Positions 48,788 through 61,474 of a stretch of DNA of 64,000 nucleotides are shown piece after piece (position 1 is the first letter of the stretch; the number at the start of each line of letters is the position of its first letter). The DNA is from Hypericum androsaemum (lineage: Eukaryota; Streptophyta; Magnoliopsida; Malpighiales; Hypericaceae). Under the pieces are notes generated by a model. It ran no database searches. It saw nothing but the letters and a program-made list of their open reading frames with translations, and was not told the origin of the DNA. Position numbers and translations under genes: made by a program. The stretch spans positions 526,001 through 590,000 of the forward strand of contig OZ023192.1 in the NCBI GenBank assembly GCA_963995505.1, written 5' to 3'.

Positions 48788-51700
48788 TTACGGATTGTGC
48801 TTCCCGTCGTGAAACTGGGCGTTTTTAGAAGACTTGAATGTTTTCAAGAACTGTTTGGCCATTTCCATCTCCTCCTTCTGCCTCAACTTATCCCACTTAT
48901 GCTCTGCAGCCAAAATCTCTACAATCCGTGGCAATGCTCGGCCTGCAGCGTCTGTGTCCAAGAAAGCAAGCCTGGATCTCCTAGCTATGAAGTCCACTGC
49001 AGATTCACAATACTCGTGCCTTGCACAGTAGGCTACCTCTGCCTCTAGGTACGGGTACCCATGGGCGAGCCGCTTCCCCAGATTCTCATTCTGTGATCAT
49101 AACAGATATAACATTTACTCAGATTTTCATGTACAGAAAAGTTGCAAACCGTTGTATCCTGGGGTATGACAAAACAAGCAAGTGCACATAAAGGCTAAAA
49201 GGAATGATGTACACCGTCTCAAGAAACTAAACTAACCTGTGCAATGGTAGCCACCCGCTCTGCCTTCGTACCATAAGCATGAGACAAATGCTTTGCAGCT
49301 GCAGTATCCATTATACCAGGAACAACTTTCCCGCTATACGACTTCTTCATGCGTGTGTATTGCTGAGCAAGCACTGTAAAAGACGAAGGCTCCCACCCAT
49401 CTCCACCAACCAGTCTCAGGTTATGAGTCAAGCATCCAGTTGCGGGACTCAACTTCCCTGATTTTATAGCTGCATCAACAGCATCTTCTGCCATGCTGAA
49501 TTGGCACTAGTCAGTTAAATTCTGAGTGATTAAGAAAAACTGAAAGAGGCGAAGGGAAAAAACAAACGGTAAGAGGCATAATATTCCAAAATTTATCAAC
49601 CCTGGGACGCATAACCGTTCGGACTTCCTAGCTTACAACAGCAAACCAATAATTGGTCCATGAAAATTAGGTTATTGCTGCATAACCAAAAAAGAACTAC
49701 CTTCGATAAGTGGTCCATTTTCCACCTGTTACTGTGACTAGACCAGGATAGTCTTCACATACAACATGATCTCTGGAAATGCTCTCTGTGTTTTTTGCTG
49801 ATGGATCAGTAGCCAGTGGACGAATGCCACTCCAAGCTGAAAGAACATCAGTGCGGCGTACCTTCAATCATCAATGTCCCGTCATTCAAGCAGACACCAG
49901 CAGTCAAATCAGAAATGGGAAAGCATGAAAGAATCAGGTGCACCTTGACACTGAGATAATCAGAGATAGCATCAAGTATAAATTCAATTTCATCCTCGTG
50001 AGGTTCTGGTAGAAGCGTGATCTCAGTATTAGAATCTGTGGTGCCAGCAACTGTTCTCCCCAGCCATGGCAACATGAAAACAACACGGCCATCCTTTGTT
50101 TTGGGAACAATCAAGCCCATTCCTTCTGGGGAATAATAATCCGGAAGGACAACATGCACGCCACTGCTAGGACAGATCATAAGTGGTGCATCTTTGTCTG
50201 CCAATCGCCGTACAGAATCACAAAATGGCCCAGCCGCATTTACCACAACCTTTGCGTAAGTATCGAACTCTTTGCCTGGTACATAAGGACAGATATAGTA
50301 GAAGATGTAACATTTGGTCAGGTAGATTTCATGGTACCAGTGATGAGAAAATGTGAATTAGCTTAATTTGGACCAAGATAAGATATGAAGATTGTTATGT
50401 GGGAAGAGTTTAAATCAAGGCTAGGAAACCAAATCAGAGAAGAGAAAAAGATTAGATGACTCATAACAATGTCTTACGTAGCTTATTGTTAGCTGTATAT
50501 CGAGAACAGTGATCAAAGATCAGGAAGAGCAGCTGATCAAACGGATCGTACATACTTCTATCTTCTTACAGTACAGCTTTCTCCAATGAAAGTACAATCT
50601 GTAGTTGTCTGATGGAAGACGTGGTAAGCAAGAGCTAATTTCTTTCTATCCCAGCATCCACTACCATTGTCTGTACCATCCTCACTTGTCAAACAGCTGC
50701 TAGTTGGCTCAGGACCATAACCGATAGATGACTATGTAACTACTATCATCAACTGGGCCACTATGGCCACTACAGCAGGAAAAAATCAATAGCTGAACTG
50801 ATGCAATGGGACACCTGGAATTCTTTTCGAGCAAACAACTCAATTTTCATTATGCGACGTGCAACTAAACGGTATATATGCAAAGATAAAGTCACCATGA
50901 GACACTTCTGCAGAAAATCAGACAGTGCCTTTACGAACTATGCAGAAAACAGATAGGTGTTGACCCAAAACTGCACAATGCCATACCTGATAAATTGTCC
51001 CGGATCCTTGCACCAATTATCCGTTGGTCACCGTCATCCTTTAGCAATGATACAACTTCTGCATGATTTAGCACTGCCGCCCCAGTTAATGCAGCAGTAC
51101 ATGCCAACAACACATTAAGTCGTGAATCATTCATCTGCCCATCGTAGTACACCACCGTGCCCCTCAAATTCCTATCTTTCCCCTTCTTAGCAAGAGTGGG
51201 GAACAATTCGATAGACTCCTTGAGAGAATAATATCTAGACAAATGTAAAATATGCCGTCCTGCGACCAAATCGTACATTTTCAAGCCGGCCCAGTAGTAC
51301 ACCACCTCGAACCAGTTAAAACAGGGCGTCATGCACGGCAAAGCATGGCACAGGTGTGGCGCATTGTCAATTAGTTGCTTGCGCTCCTCGAGCGCATGAA
51401 ACACCAGCTTCAATTGCCAGTAGTCGAGATTAAACACCGCTTTCTCCAAGTAACGAACTCCTAAACAAAAGCAAGCCAAAATAATATCAAGAGAAAAAGA
51501 CATCTAACAGGACGTTTAATTCCACATAGGTCTGGTTGCGGAGACCAAACGATCATAGATTAAAAAACAATGAGGTTTACACATGATTAGGAGATGAAAC
51601 AGAATATTCTCCGAATCACAACATAAGCTTATTCAGCCAAAGGTCATTTGGCCTTATGACTTAACTACAGCAAGCAAGAAAAAAAAGAGAGGGAATCTTA

Positions 51701-52315
51701 TAAAACGTTTAAATTCCCATCGAACAAGTGATGGAGTCCAATTACGATCTAATATAAACACTCACTACATCACAACGTGAGCTCATTCAGAAATTAACAA
51801 CACTAGTTCGGCGACTTATCTGATATATTAGCTTTAACCATAAACGGCTCATTTAAATTGAAACGAAATTTTAAAAGAAAATCTAATTGCACTAGCAACT
51901 AACTGCACTAGAAAGCTTATGTGTGAGAGAGAGACAGACTTGGTTAGTTACCTCCATGGATAAGCTTGGTGGATCGCGAGGAGGTGCCGGATGAGAAATC
52001 CTCGCGCTCGACGAGACCGACGCGGAGGCCGCGGGTGGCGGCGTCAAGCGCCACACCGCAGCCGGTGGCGCCGCCGCCGATCACGAGCACGTCGAGCGGG
52101 CTGGCCGCGGTTGCCCCCGCCAGCGCCGACTCCTGCACCGCCCTCGCCGGCACCGCGGCGCTCAGGTCGTCGACCTTCTGCCGCACAGCGTCGAGCGGCG
52201 GCGTTCCCGCCCGGTCGCTGGACGACAAGCCGGGGGAGAGCAGCACGGATCCCCCGGCCGTTGCGGCGATCATCGCGGCCGCTCCCAGGCGGCGGAGACG
52301 CGCGGCTGACGTCAT
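48788..52315 (-). CDS. SDP6: SDP6, mitochondrial FAD-dependent glycerol-3-phosphate dehydrogenase
   Basis: Six exons: 51952-52315, 50987-51460, 49944-50275, 49701-49861, 49237-49495 and 48788-49090. All have GT-AG borders with agreeing phases and give 630 residues (Arabidopsis SDP6: 629). The N-terminus is basic and Ala-rich ([19 protein letters not shown]), a mitochondrial targeting and membrane-anchor type. The FAD-binding Rossmann motif [19 protein letters not shown] lies near residues 78-96. Later segments include [76 protein letters not shown] and [17 protein letters not shown]. The enzyme sits on the inner membrane, oxidises glycerol-3-phosphate to dihydroxyacetone phosphate and passes electrons to ubiquinone. 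Exon 1 is very GC-rich. No lesion is seen. Confidence 0.96.
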
Positions 52316-54132
52316 CGCGACGGGGAAGGTGACGCGATATAGGAAGTGGGGAGGAAAGGAGGATTTTCACGGTTACGGGAAACCGCGAAGATCACACGTC
52401 TGGGGATCGTAGCCTAGCTTTTGCTTTCTTTTCCTTTCTGTTTGTTTCCCAAAGGTACGGTGGGTGCTTTTACTAAAATGCCCCTCTACTTTGCAGATTC
52501 CCTTTCCCGGCGGCGGGGGGAATATGAAGTATCCTCGTGAATAAAATACAAGGGTGGTGGTTTTTTGGAAAGTAGTTGAAATTTAAAAAATATATACCAA
52601 AAGGAAAAACTTTGTTTTGGTGCTTTGTGCTTTAAGGATTTTCTTTTTGTGATATATAGTTTGAATATTGAAATTCACTCTGTGAAATGAATGTTCCTTG
52701 CGGATTAAAACAACCAAATGGAGAAGTTTTTAAATACAATGTTGAAATTAACACATCTTGAAGATTTCATCTCCAATTCACTTTTTATACCTAATTGACG
52801 GATGTTAAAATCTCAATCATCGAAACTATGATTTTCAAACTACAAAGCAGTAAACCGAGAAGATGCTAAAATAGAATGAGCTAAATGAAATGGCCCTTTT
52901 CCTAAAATATTTTGGAGATGGAATAGGAATAGGACAACAACGGGGGGTCCCACTCCACGCCGATTTTGCGATGGATTTGGTATAATATCCCAGTGTGGGC
53001 AATTTTTGGAAGTTAATATACAGTGGTGGTTAAATTTAATATTTCAAAAAGGTCCCTCTCAGATACGACGTCGTTTTCTGCATAAAGGCAGGAGATCGGT
53101 CAATTGGCCTTGCCATATGCCTCATAAATATACGTGATATATATGAGTACGAGCAATGAAATCAAACATACAGAAAGTGAATTTCGGATATATCTAAAGT
53201 TCTCAAACACATTAGTATTCTCAAGTATTTTTAACAAATTGAATTTCCACTTCAGTCCCATAACTATTGTTAAACACAAAAATAATAACATGGGACAAAT
53301 TCACCATATCATGCGACATCCTGGACAGTAAGATTTTGTTTTTTGCAGAAGTAATTTTTTTTTGATAATATTTGGTGAAAAAAAATTCGCAATCTCATGC
53401 TCGTTGGATTCATCAAAATCTTAATGCGGCAAAGTTCATTGAGAAAAAATCGCACCAAGAAAAAAGTATCGTCGATAATATTACGAATATAAAGTTCTTT
53501 TTCGACCCCATGAGACTTAACGCCTATCCTCGAGTACACAGCTAATTACATATTGACCCTCCATAACCTTATGATTTCTATTGCAATTGGCCCGAAAAGA
53601 AGAATTGCGATAGAAATCGCCAAGACTATAACGATGCACCCAAGACTAATGTAACTGGGCCCGCAACTAATTACTGGTGAGCCCATCTTCTGGTGAGCCC
53701 ATGTACACTCCTTGATCAGCTTCTTATGCAGCAACATGCGCAACAAGTACAAAATCTCAGCAACAAGTACACATTAGCAGACCAGTCGCCGTATTGAACT
53801 CCCCAAAAATAATGGAAATTAAATGCTATGAAATGATATACACCACTAACGAGCCGTCATATACTAGACTCGATCAAATGTTTCATACCAATTTGGTATA
53901 TCGTGACATCGTAATTGGTCAGATTAGCACCGGAAAACAACGTTACAAACATTTGAAATGCCATGACGATTCACAATAGCTATGCTGCTGCATTCATCTT
54001 ACAAGCGTAGGCTGTCCTCCAAAGAAGCTGAACTACTGACTTCATCAGCAAAAAATTAACAAAAGCAAACCTTTGTGGCAAGAAATGATCCGAGCCGTTG
54101 TTTCTCAACATCCGATCTTCAAAGCGATAGAT
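52316..54132. other. SDP6 promoter region and spacer
   Basis: The first roughly 200 bases probably contain the SDP6 promoter and leader. The rest is AT-rich with no gene seen. A dispersed repeat at 53385-53520 is listed separately. Sequence near 54000-54132 may be the 3' untranslated region of the F-box gene. Confidence 0.3.
53385..53520. repeat. Dispersed repeat, copy 2 (partner at 38104-38235)
   Basis: It shares gcaatctcatgctcg, ttcatcaaaatcttaatg, ttcattgagaaaaaatcgca and gaaaaaagtatcgtcgata, in order, with the 38.1-kb copy. A T-rich tract precedes it. The element class is not known. Confidence 0.6.
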
Positions 54133-56622
54133 TCATTCCTCATCAAAACGGACCTCATAAGAAGATTCATCATCTGATGACTGCAAGAAACAGTATATGT
54201 TAGAATTTGTAGTAATTAACATTTAAAAGGAAGAAGTTATTCATGCAACTGTTACAACCAAATATATTCCTTTCATTCTTCATCTATAGAAGGGGATAGC
54301 AGAGTTTATTGTTCCTTATTCCTATGGACTACTAAAGAATAAATATCGTTTGGATTAAATCTTACCAGAACAAAATGTGTATTCAAACTCTTCAAATTAG
54401 GTGAACAATGACGAAGACCACAAACATTACCTCATCAGTGGACTCTTTTTTGACCAAGCACTTCCGGACCCGGTGAGATAACGTAGCACACAAGGACTCC
54501 ATCACCATTTTCCCAAGATCCTTAAGGAATGAACAACAACAGAGAAAGAATGCCATCAGAACGAATCAATTGAACTTGCTACACTTCATGAACAAAATAA
54601 TAAACCAGCAGCGATTCACCTAAGAAATAAAACATAGATTCATTTATCATGAGCAAATCAGCTTATCAACAATTTCGTTTACTGTGCTTAATATCACCCC
54701 AACAGAAATGCATTGGCAATATTAAAAGTACAAAGGTTCCATAAAAGATAAGCACAGTAAACTAACAAAGGTAATTATGGTGACAGATTTTCTCAATTCT
54801 AACACATCCATACAGCAGCGTCGGGGCATCGTTCTTAAGAATTAGAGCTCCCTGTAATTTACATGTTCAACAACACCCAAAAGATATAGAACAGGAAATA
54901 ATTACCCCTCCATAGTGAACTACAATATGTAACTCCTGTGAATGCCGAACCCCCTCAAAAAACTCCTTCACAGCGTTTAGACACTTCCAATTATCGTCAT
55001 CGTGAAATATTCCGAAGAAGATATCAACACGAACACGGACCAAGGATATGATGTCAATAAGTTTAAAGCTAGTCAAAAACCAATTTCCCAAAATCTCCAA
55101 CTCCTCGAGCTGAGGAGCCTTAACATGAAGCTTCAACTCCTCGTGATCCTCAAAATCAATATCAATGTCATCTAACAGCAATCTCTTCAATTTCTCGTGA
55201 ACAATGTGCATCTCACTGAACAAATGGACACGACACAGAGACAATGATTCAAGGGAGGGACATCCTGACAACACATCCTCAAAATCAATATCAATGTCAT
55301 CTAAAAGCAATCTCTTCAACTTCTTGTGAACAATGTGCATCTCACCGAACAAATGGACACGACACAGAGACAATGACTCGAGGGAGGGACATCCCGACAA
55401 CACATCCTCAATCTTCCCATCAATACGCCCTACCTCAACCTTTAAAACCCTAAGCGACTCCCAATTCACATTCCCCTCGGGAGGAAAACAACAATATGCC
55501 ATTCTCAGCTCTCTCAATGAATGCTGATAGTACAAGTACCCGGGGAGAACGTACTTGCGGCACTTAAATCATAAGTCGGGGTCTTGATTATCCACGTCGC
55601 ATGTCAAACCTGATAAGTCCAAGCTTAGATTCTCCACGTGGCCTATTGCGGCGCGATCAACGAACAGGTCCACCATTTTATAGTCTACGGAGTCGCAGTC
55701 TTTGAGCTGGAGGTGGAATTTGAAGATTTTGGGGGCGGCGCGTGAGCGTAGGGTGCCGTAGACGAAAGCCAGCTTAGGGTTATCCATGCGGACGAGATGG
55801 AGCTTGATATCGGGCACGTGGACCCACATGCGATGCCACCGCCGTGACAAGACTCCGGTCCCGACGGCGTCTCTGGTATCGAGGAGGGAAAGGATGTGGA
55901 TTTGGACTTCATCGGGTAAGCCGCTGAACCGGTCAACCTGTTCTTGCTCCTCGTCATTCACATCAGACTTTGACTCATGAGATCCATCATCATCTCGTCC
56001 TTCATCCTATGTCAACAATTAAAGCAAACTGAGAAAAACAAAATAAGAAGCAAGCATATCAAGTTAATGCCAGGGGTTTGAAAGCTCACCAATCTCTTTT
56101 CATAGGCAGCCAGATTCTTAGTGTACATTAGAAGTTGAATTCTAAGACCTAAGCCACATCCCCTAATCCAAATTCTAAACAAAGAAAACACTCGGACATG
56201 GACTTTCATTTTTTCAAATAGAAAATGATAACACTAAACTTAGCTAAGGGAAATTGAAATATCAGAGGAAAAACAATCGGGTCCTAGAGGAGATTAAATG
56301 CAAAAAAAAAAACTCACAGCAGCAACAGACTTGTTGTTGGGATTCGTCTCCTAAAGTCCTCCCTAAATCAAAACAATAAAAAATATTAACACCAAAAATA
56401 ACAGAGCAACAAAAACAGAACCTCCTCTGATGTTCCTGATTTACCTACTCGCTGGTTCAGCCTTTGATTTCGCTTCTTCCATCGCGGTTTCCTGCGACGA
56501 GCCACGCTAAGGCGTCAAAAATTCATTTCAAAGCGACGAAAATGGAACCTTAGAGAGGGAATTAGTACCTGATTGTTGCTAGGGTTTAGGGTTTTCCGAG
56601 AGAGAGACGCTTCCTCTTCCAT
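54133..56622 (-). pseudogene. F-box/LRR gene with in-frame stop
   Basis: The main exon is 54906-56006, followed by exons 54431-54520 and 54133-54180, in phase. It holds an acidic start (DEGRDDDGSHESKSDVNDEE), an F-box (GLPDEVQIHILSLLDTRDAV, then VLSRRWHRMWVHV) and leucine-rich repeats (LRVLKVEVG, CPSLESLSLC). The tail is NAVKEFFEGVRHSQELHIVV, then KESTDE/SSDDESSYEVRFDEE. A TGA at 55569-55571 cuts the frame between F-box and repeats, yet the frame is open on both sides. No in-frame ATG precedes the F-box in this exon. An upstream ATG (56622, MEEEASLSRKTLNP) with exons 56569-56622, 56445-56506 and 56318-56350 is possible but joins out of frame. F-box proteins pair targets with SCF ubiquitin ligase. 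It may be dying or need a different splice form. Confidence 0.75.
55147..55404 (-). repeat. 129-bp tandem duplication inside the LRR region
   Basis: Two adjacent 129-base units (55147-55275, 55276-55404) encode almost the same 43 residues twice: CPSLESLSLCRVHLF, then EMHIVH and KLKRLLLDDIDIDFED. Only a handful of bases differ. The copy keeps the frame, adding a repeat module to the LRR domain. Confidence 0.9.
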
Positions 56623-56707
56623 TTTTTTTCCTTCTAATTTTCGAATGAGGATTGCGTTTGTGTTTGGGAGAGAGCTCAAGGGGTTATTTAGGGATAAACC
56701 AAAAAAA

Positions 56708-57746
56708 GGGCAAATTAAGCTCACGTCCCCGTAGTTTGGTTTTTCTCCCTCTCGGGTCCCTGCATTTCTAAAATCCATGTTGTCATCCCCCGTTTTTGGT
56801 TTTAGAAACTCTCGGGTCCCTCGCTCACGTCATAAGTCTCTTTTTTCATTTTTTCATGAAAATGACCAAAATGCCCTTAAAAATAAAATTTTCCGCCCTC
56901 CCTCCCGGAACAACGTTCTCGAGCTCTCCGACGGTCCTCCCTCAATCTCGAGACTACTTCCGGTCAAATCGGTGAGGGACGGTGCCGGCCAAATAACTGA
57001 GGGACGTCGAAGCTCATACAGCACCCAACCGGCGACGGCGAAGCTGAACACGAACTTCTGGTCAAATCGGTGAGAGACGCTACGTGGGAGCCGACCTCTG
57101 ACCTCGGCGATGGAACTCCCAGCTAAACGTCGACTGGCCAGGAGAAGTTGCAAGGTTCCTGAGATCGCGAGATCTCTGCCCTCCCTAGGCCCGCTTCGCC
57201 GACGTCGTCATCAACGTTCTCCTGGCTCGTTGACGATGGCGTCGAAACTCCTAGCTCACTGTTGTCTCTTCGTCTTCTAGCAAATCCCGCTTGGCTCATT
57301 GACGACAGCGTGAACTCCCAACTACACGCTGACCTCTGACGTCGGAACTCCTAGCCCAAGAAAGGATGCCTCTCTACCGTCTCTCTCGATCTCCTCAATA
57401 TGTGAGAAAAAATCTGCGGGGATTGGATACCGTCTCACTCGATCTCTCTCGATCTTCTTAAATAATTAGGTTCGTCGGGTCTCGTCAGAGATACAGTTGA
57501 AGATGTTCGGCGACCAGAGGCAGGTCAATTTCAGGGAAAACGGGTTGTGGGCAATGAGATTGAGGATGATAAGTTTTTTTTAGAGGTATAATGGTCATTT
57601 TTATGATAAAAAAAAGTTGTTGACGTCAGCCAGGGGACCCGAAAGTATCTAAAACTAAAGTCGGGGGACAACAACATGTATTTTGAAAACCTATGGACCC
57701 GAGAATGAAGAAAACTAAACTACTGAGATGTGAGCATAATTTGCCC
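56708..57746. mobile_element. Non-autonomous MULE-like element
   Basis: Inverted repeats begin GGGCAAATTA on both sides and continue through gctcac, agtttggttttct or its match, and the ctcgggtcc blocks for about 190 bases. Both ends abut a seven-A run, consistent with a Mutator-type duplication in poly-A. The GC-rich interior includes a repeated gtcaaatcggtgagrgac string. No transposase is present and no donor gene is recognised. It lies about 85 bases beyond the possible first exon of the F-box gene. Confidence 0.8.
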
Positions 57747-57859
57747 AAAAAAATAGAATAGAGGAGGGGCAGCAGAATCCCCCGATTTGGTTTTGGCGGG
57801 ATTTCGAATTCTTTTTACGCTACGTCACCGTTCCCAGCCCTCTCCACTTACTGGCTATT

Positions 57860-58170
57860 GCTTTGCGCGATCCCACCAGTCCTTTCGTGGGGTGGAAAAA
57901 ATGTCCGTACGGTATTACTATTCACCAAATATTGTGGATTTGGTGTTGAATTTTCATGTTTTGTGGATGTGGTCCATATGGGTAGGATGACCAAAAAAGT
58001 CGAATACTGGACTAAGATCCGACTTTTTAAGTTGGACTGACCAAGATCTGACTCTTTTAGTCAAATAAAACATCCGACTTAAAAAGTCGGATCTTGGCCT
58101 GATTCGACAAAAAAAGTCGGATCTTGGTCGATAAGGTGAGATAAAATCAGGACCCGACTTTTTCAACCAC
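57860..58170. repeat. Left inverted arm of a large composite element
   Basis: This arm reads aatgtccgtacggtattact, attgtggatttggtgttgaa, ttttcatgttttgtggat and several gatccgactttttaag-type repeats. The same order occurs inverted at 62870-63090. The two arms bound about 5 kb containing a plant-mobile-domain pseudogene and a MuDR-like ORF. Confidence 0.7.
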
Positions 58171-58719
58171 ACAACCAAAAATCAGAGAGTTTTAGAAATC
58201 CCGCCGCTCTCGCTAGTCCATGCTCGCCTCATCTCCGCTCGCGTCGTCCATGACCGTCCGAGGTTGTCCCCGCCCCTCCCAGGTGGTTGGTCGTCCCGCA
58301 TTTTCCCTGTTGTCTCTGCTCGCCCGCCGCTCATCCTTGGTCGCCGGTCGTCACAGCTCGCCTCTTGCCGCTCGCTGCTCTCGTCGCCGCTCGCTTGGTC
58401 GTTGCCGCCGCTGAATTAGGAAATCAATCTAATTAAAATTAATAATTACATATTACTATAAATTGGTTAATTGTTGGCGCGGAGATGCATGTATGTAATG
58501 CTGCGAACCTTTGACTCGAAGTTAAAAGTGCATGGCTTTGTTTAATTGGTTAATTGATTAATTTTGGATTTGATAGAGTTGATTAGTGTTAATTAGGTTT
58601 GATTAACATTGCGAATTTTGCGAATGGGAGATTTTGCAAATTGGGAAATTTTGGATTAGATTGATATTGGTGTTAATTTGGTTGATTACTATTAATTAGG
58701 TTGATTACGATATTTTTAT

Positions 58720-59834
58720 GAGAAAATTACTGTCAAGCCCCTGGTGTTTGGCATATTCGCCTCTCACCCCCCTGTCGTTTGAAAATTGATTAAAAACTCT
58801 CCATAGTTTGGCAAAATTATACTCTCAGGCCCCTGGTTATTTTTGTCATTAATACCCTTGGGAAAAAAATCTACCTTCTTCATCCTCTAAATCTCACTAT
58901 GAACACCAAGAATCAACTTCAACCTAAATCAAGAACACCAAGAACAAAAAAAAATCCAACCCACAAATTAATCAAATCTCATCTTCAACCCACGGCTCAC
59001 ATCATCCTCAAACTCCACCAAATCTCCTCTCAATTTCAAAAACTCACAAATCTCCTCCACCAAATCTCCTCCTCCAACAAACCCACAAACCTCCTCCACC
59101 AAATCTCCACCTAAACCCACAAATTTTTCTTGCCAAATTTATTTTATTTCCTAAAATCCATCTCGGAAAATGCCACTCCTCCTGAAAAGGCTTGTCCTTT
59201 TTCTATTATAAAGTTATATTCATATTGCTCCTTCTCTCTGGTTTCGTGGGGAAAGAGAGAGACGAAGAGGAAGGATATTATTTCTAATTTTAAATGTTCT
59301 TTTTTGTTGGTAGATTATTTTCTTCCTTTGGCTAATAAACCTCAAAAGGCTACATTTTCGTGGAAGGAAGTTGAAAATCTCAAACCTTTTTTGTGGGTTT
59401 GGTGGAGGAGGTTTCAGGGTTTGGTGGAGGAGGAGATTTATGGGTTTTTGAAATGGAGGAGAGGAGGAGATTTGGTGGAGGAGATTTCTGGGTTTGGTGG
59501 GGGAGGAGATTTGTGGGTTTTTGAAATAGAGGAGGAGAGGAGGAGATTTGGTGGAGGAGGTTTCTGGGTTCGGTGGGGGAGGAGATTTGTGGGTTTTTGA
59601 AATGGAGGAGGAGAGGAGGAGATTTGGTGGAGGAGGAAGAAGATGTTGAAGGTAAGTTTTTTTTTAAAGGTATTTTTGTCATTTCATGACCAAAAAATGA
59701 AAAAATGTTTGCTGACATCAGCGAGAGGTCTGATAGTATAATTTTGCCAAACTATGGGATTTTTAATCAATTTTTGAAATATAGGGGGTGAGAGACGAAT
59801 ATGCCAAACACCAGGGACCTGACGGTAATTTCCT
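58720..59834. mobile_element. Non-autonomous MULE, same family as 27533-28445
   Basis: The ends are GAGAAAATTACTGTCA and, inverted, AGGAAATTACCGTCA, followed on both sides by the string ctggtgtttggcatattcg. The flanks share atatttttat (58710-58719, 59835-59844), which covers the 9-base duplication of Mutator elements. The interior is low in complexity: a CTCCACCAAATCTCC-type repeat to the left and GGTGGAGGAGATTT-type repeats to the right. Open frames there (58899-59114, 59130-59600) reflect only these repeats. It is nested within the composite element. Confidence 0.88.
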
Positions 59835-60436
59835 ATATTTTTATTTAATTTATGATATTAAATTGATAATTATTAAATAATGTAACTTTAATAGTTGTTA
59901 AATATGATATTAATTGATTACGATATTCGTATTAAATTTACGATATTAATATGATAGTTGTTAAATGCTTAATATTGTTGGATTTGATAATTTTGTTAAT
60001 ATGTAGGTAATTGCAATTATTTGTTTATTATGTTGTTTAGATATGGATTCATAGCCATATGGGCATCTTCTTGGGGATGGAGGACCCTTAGATTCGACGT
60101 TACTAGTGCAACAGGATGTGCACCGTTCATAGGAGGTATGGAACTGCGAGGTCCGTGAAGGGATTAACGATAGTATGATACCCTATTAATGATATGTTCT
60201 GTCTGAAATGCTTAAGTGATTTGATTGGTACTATCCATATCAACAACGTGCACCTTCTTTTTCGGCATATCCTGAGAGAACTTTAAGGTTAAACGCGTTT
60301 GGCCGGGAATAGGATCAGGATGGGTGACCTCCTGGAAAATTTCTGGGATGTGTGTGAGTGAGGACAAAACACGTTGGAAAGGACATATGTTGGTTTGTGA
60401 AAACAGTCGGTCGGATCACGGGGTGTTACAAATAGT

Positions 60437-61208
60437 CTTGACAAAGTATTGAAGATCCATCGGCGGAGATGGAAGGTATTTACTTTGCAGAACAAGGCCT
60501 TTATAGCCTATATAGAGGAGGCAGATTTCTGGGATGTGTGGTGTATTGGCTAGGTCATTCTCGAAGCAGCATTTGTTTACAGCTTTGGTGGAGTGGTGGC
60601 GGCCCGAGACACACACATTCCATATGCCAGTGGATGAGATGACTATTACTCTCCAGGACGTTGCTGTTTTGTTCGGGCTGTTTATTGATGGACACCCAGT
60701 AATAGGGATGCAGACACCTTCCCATTGGTAGGAGTTGTGCGTACGACTCTTTGGCATTAATCCGGCAGATACCCCATCAATGGTGTACACAAACCAAATT
60801 GCCCTCAAATGGTTCGAGGATAATTTTGACCCTGCTACTATCCCGATTGATGCTGATGATGAGGTCGTGAAGCGATATGTTCGAGCGAACATATTACGAC
60901 TTATCAGATGCATATTATTTCTCGAGTCAAGTGATGCGAGGGTCAACACGTACTGGTTGCCACTTCTCGAGAATGTAGAGCCCATTGGTACTTACAGCTG
61001 GGATAGTATGTGTTTGTCACACTTGTACAACCGTTTATGTAAAGCCACCAACTCGACGGCAAAACTTATTGCAGTGGCTATGACGCTGGTATGTATGTGG
61101 GCTTGGGAAAGGATCATCCCAGATCAGCCAGTTTTTTTAAATCCGGCGGTGCAACAACCTGGTCAGGCACTAGGCATCTGGTACAAATCACTACTTAATA
61201 TGCTTTAA
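60437..61208 (+). pseudogene. Plant mobile domain (PMD, MAIN-like) pseudogene
   Basis: Fragments in successive frames read [18 protein letters not shown], then [20 protein letters not shown] and [18 protein letters not shown], a TAG stop after TPSHW (60729-60731), and LCVRLFGINPADTP onward. Further on are RYVRANILRLIRCILFLESS and WAWERI. This is the plant mobile domain (PF10536 type), found both in MAIN-like host proteins and in transposons. A frameshift near 60540 and the TAG break it. It lies between the inverted arms at 57.9 and 63.0 kb, so it belongs to a mobile element and not to a host MAIN gene. Confidence 0.85.
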
Positions 61209-61474
61209 ATTTGAATAACATTCTAGACTTGACGTAGTATATCTGTTTTTTGTAAGTGGAGTGGTAAAATAAATAGAGACGCCTGCAAAAAAGTAACAAC
61301 TGTATCTCTTTACAGATGCAGGTTGGACGAGCTCAGAGACTCAGATGTAAGTAATTAATAAATTAAGTTTTAATGAATAGTTATTACTTAAATCATCTTG
61401 GGCCGCATATATTATTGTATTAGTTAAATCTTGTTGATTATATCATCATCACCATTTGTTAAAGTTAATTTTGA

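Noticed and set aside
58220..58414. 64-codon Arg/Ser/Leu-rich frame
   Set aside because: Low-complexity GC-rich patch without start context or homology.
58899..59114. CRISPR-like regular repeats (CTCCACCAAATCTCC units)
   Set aside because: The spacing is irregular, the units are short simple repeats in a plant MULE, and CRISPR arrays are not expected in a plant nuclear genome.
59130..59600. 156-codon frame with Gly/Glu/Phe-rich repeats
   Set aside because: It results from GGTGGAGGAGATTT-type simple repeats inside the MULE at 58720-59834, which are also open on the other strand.
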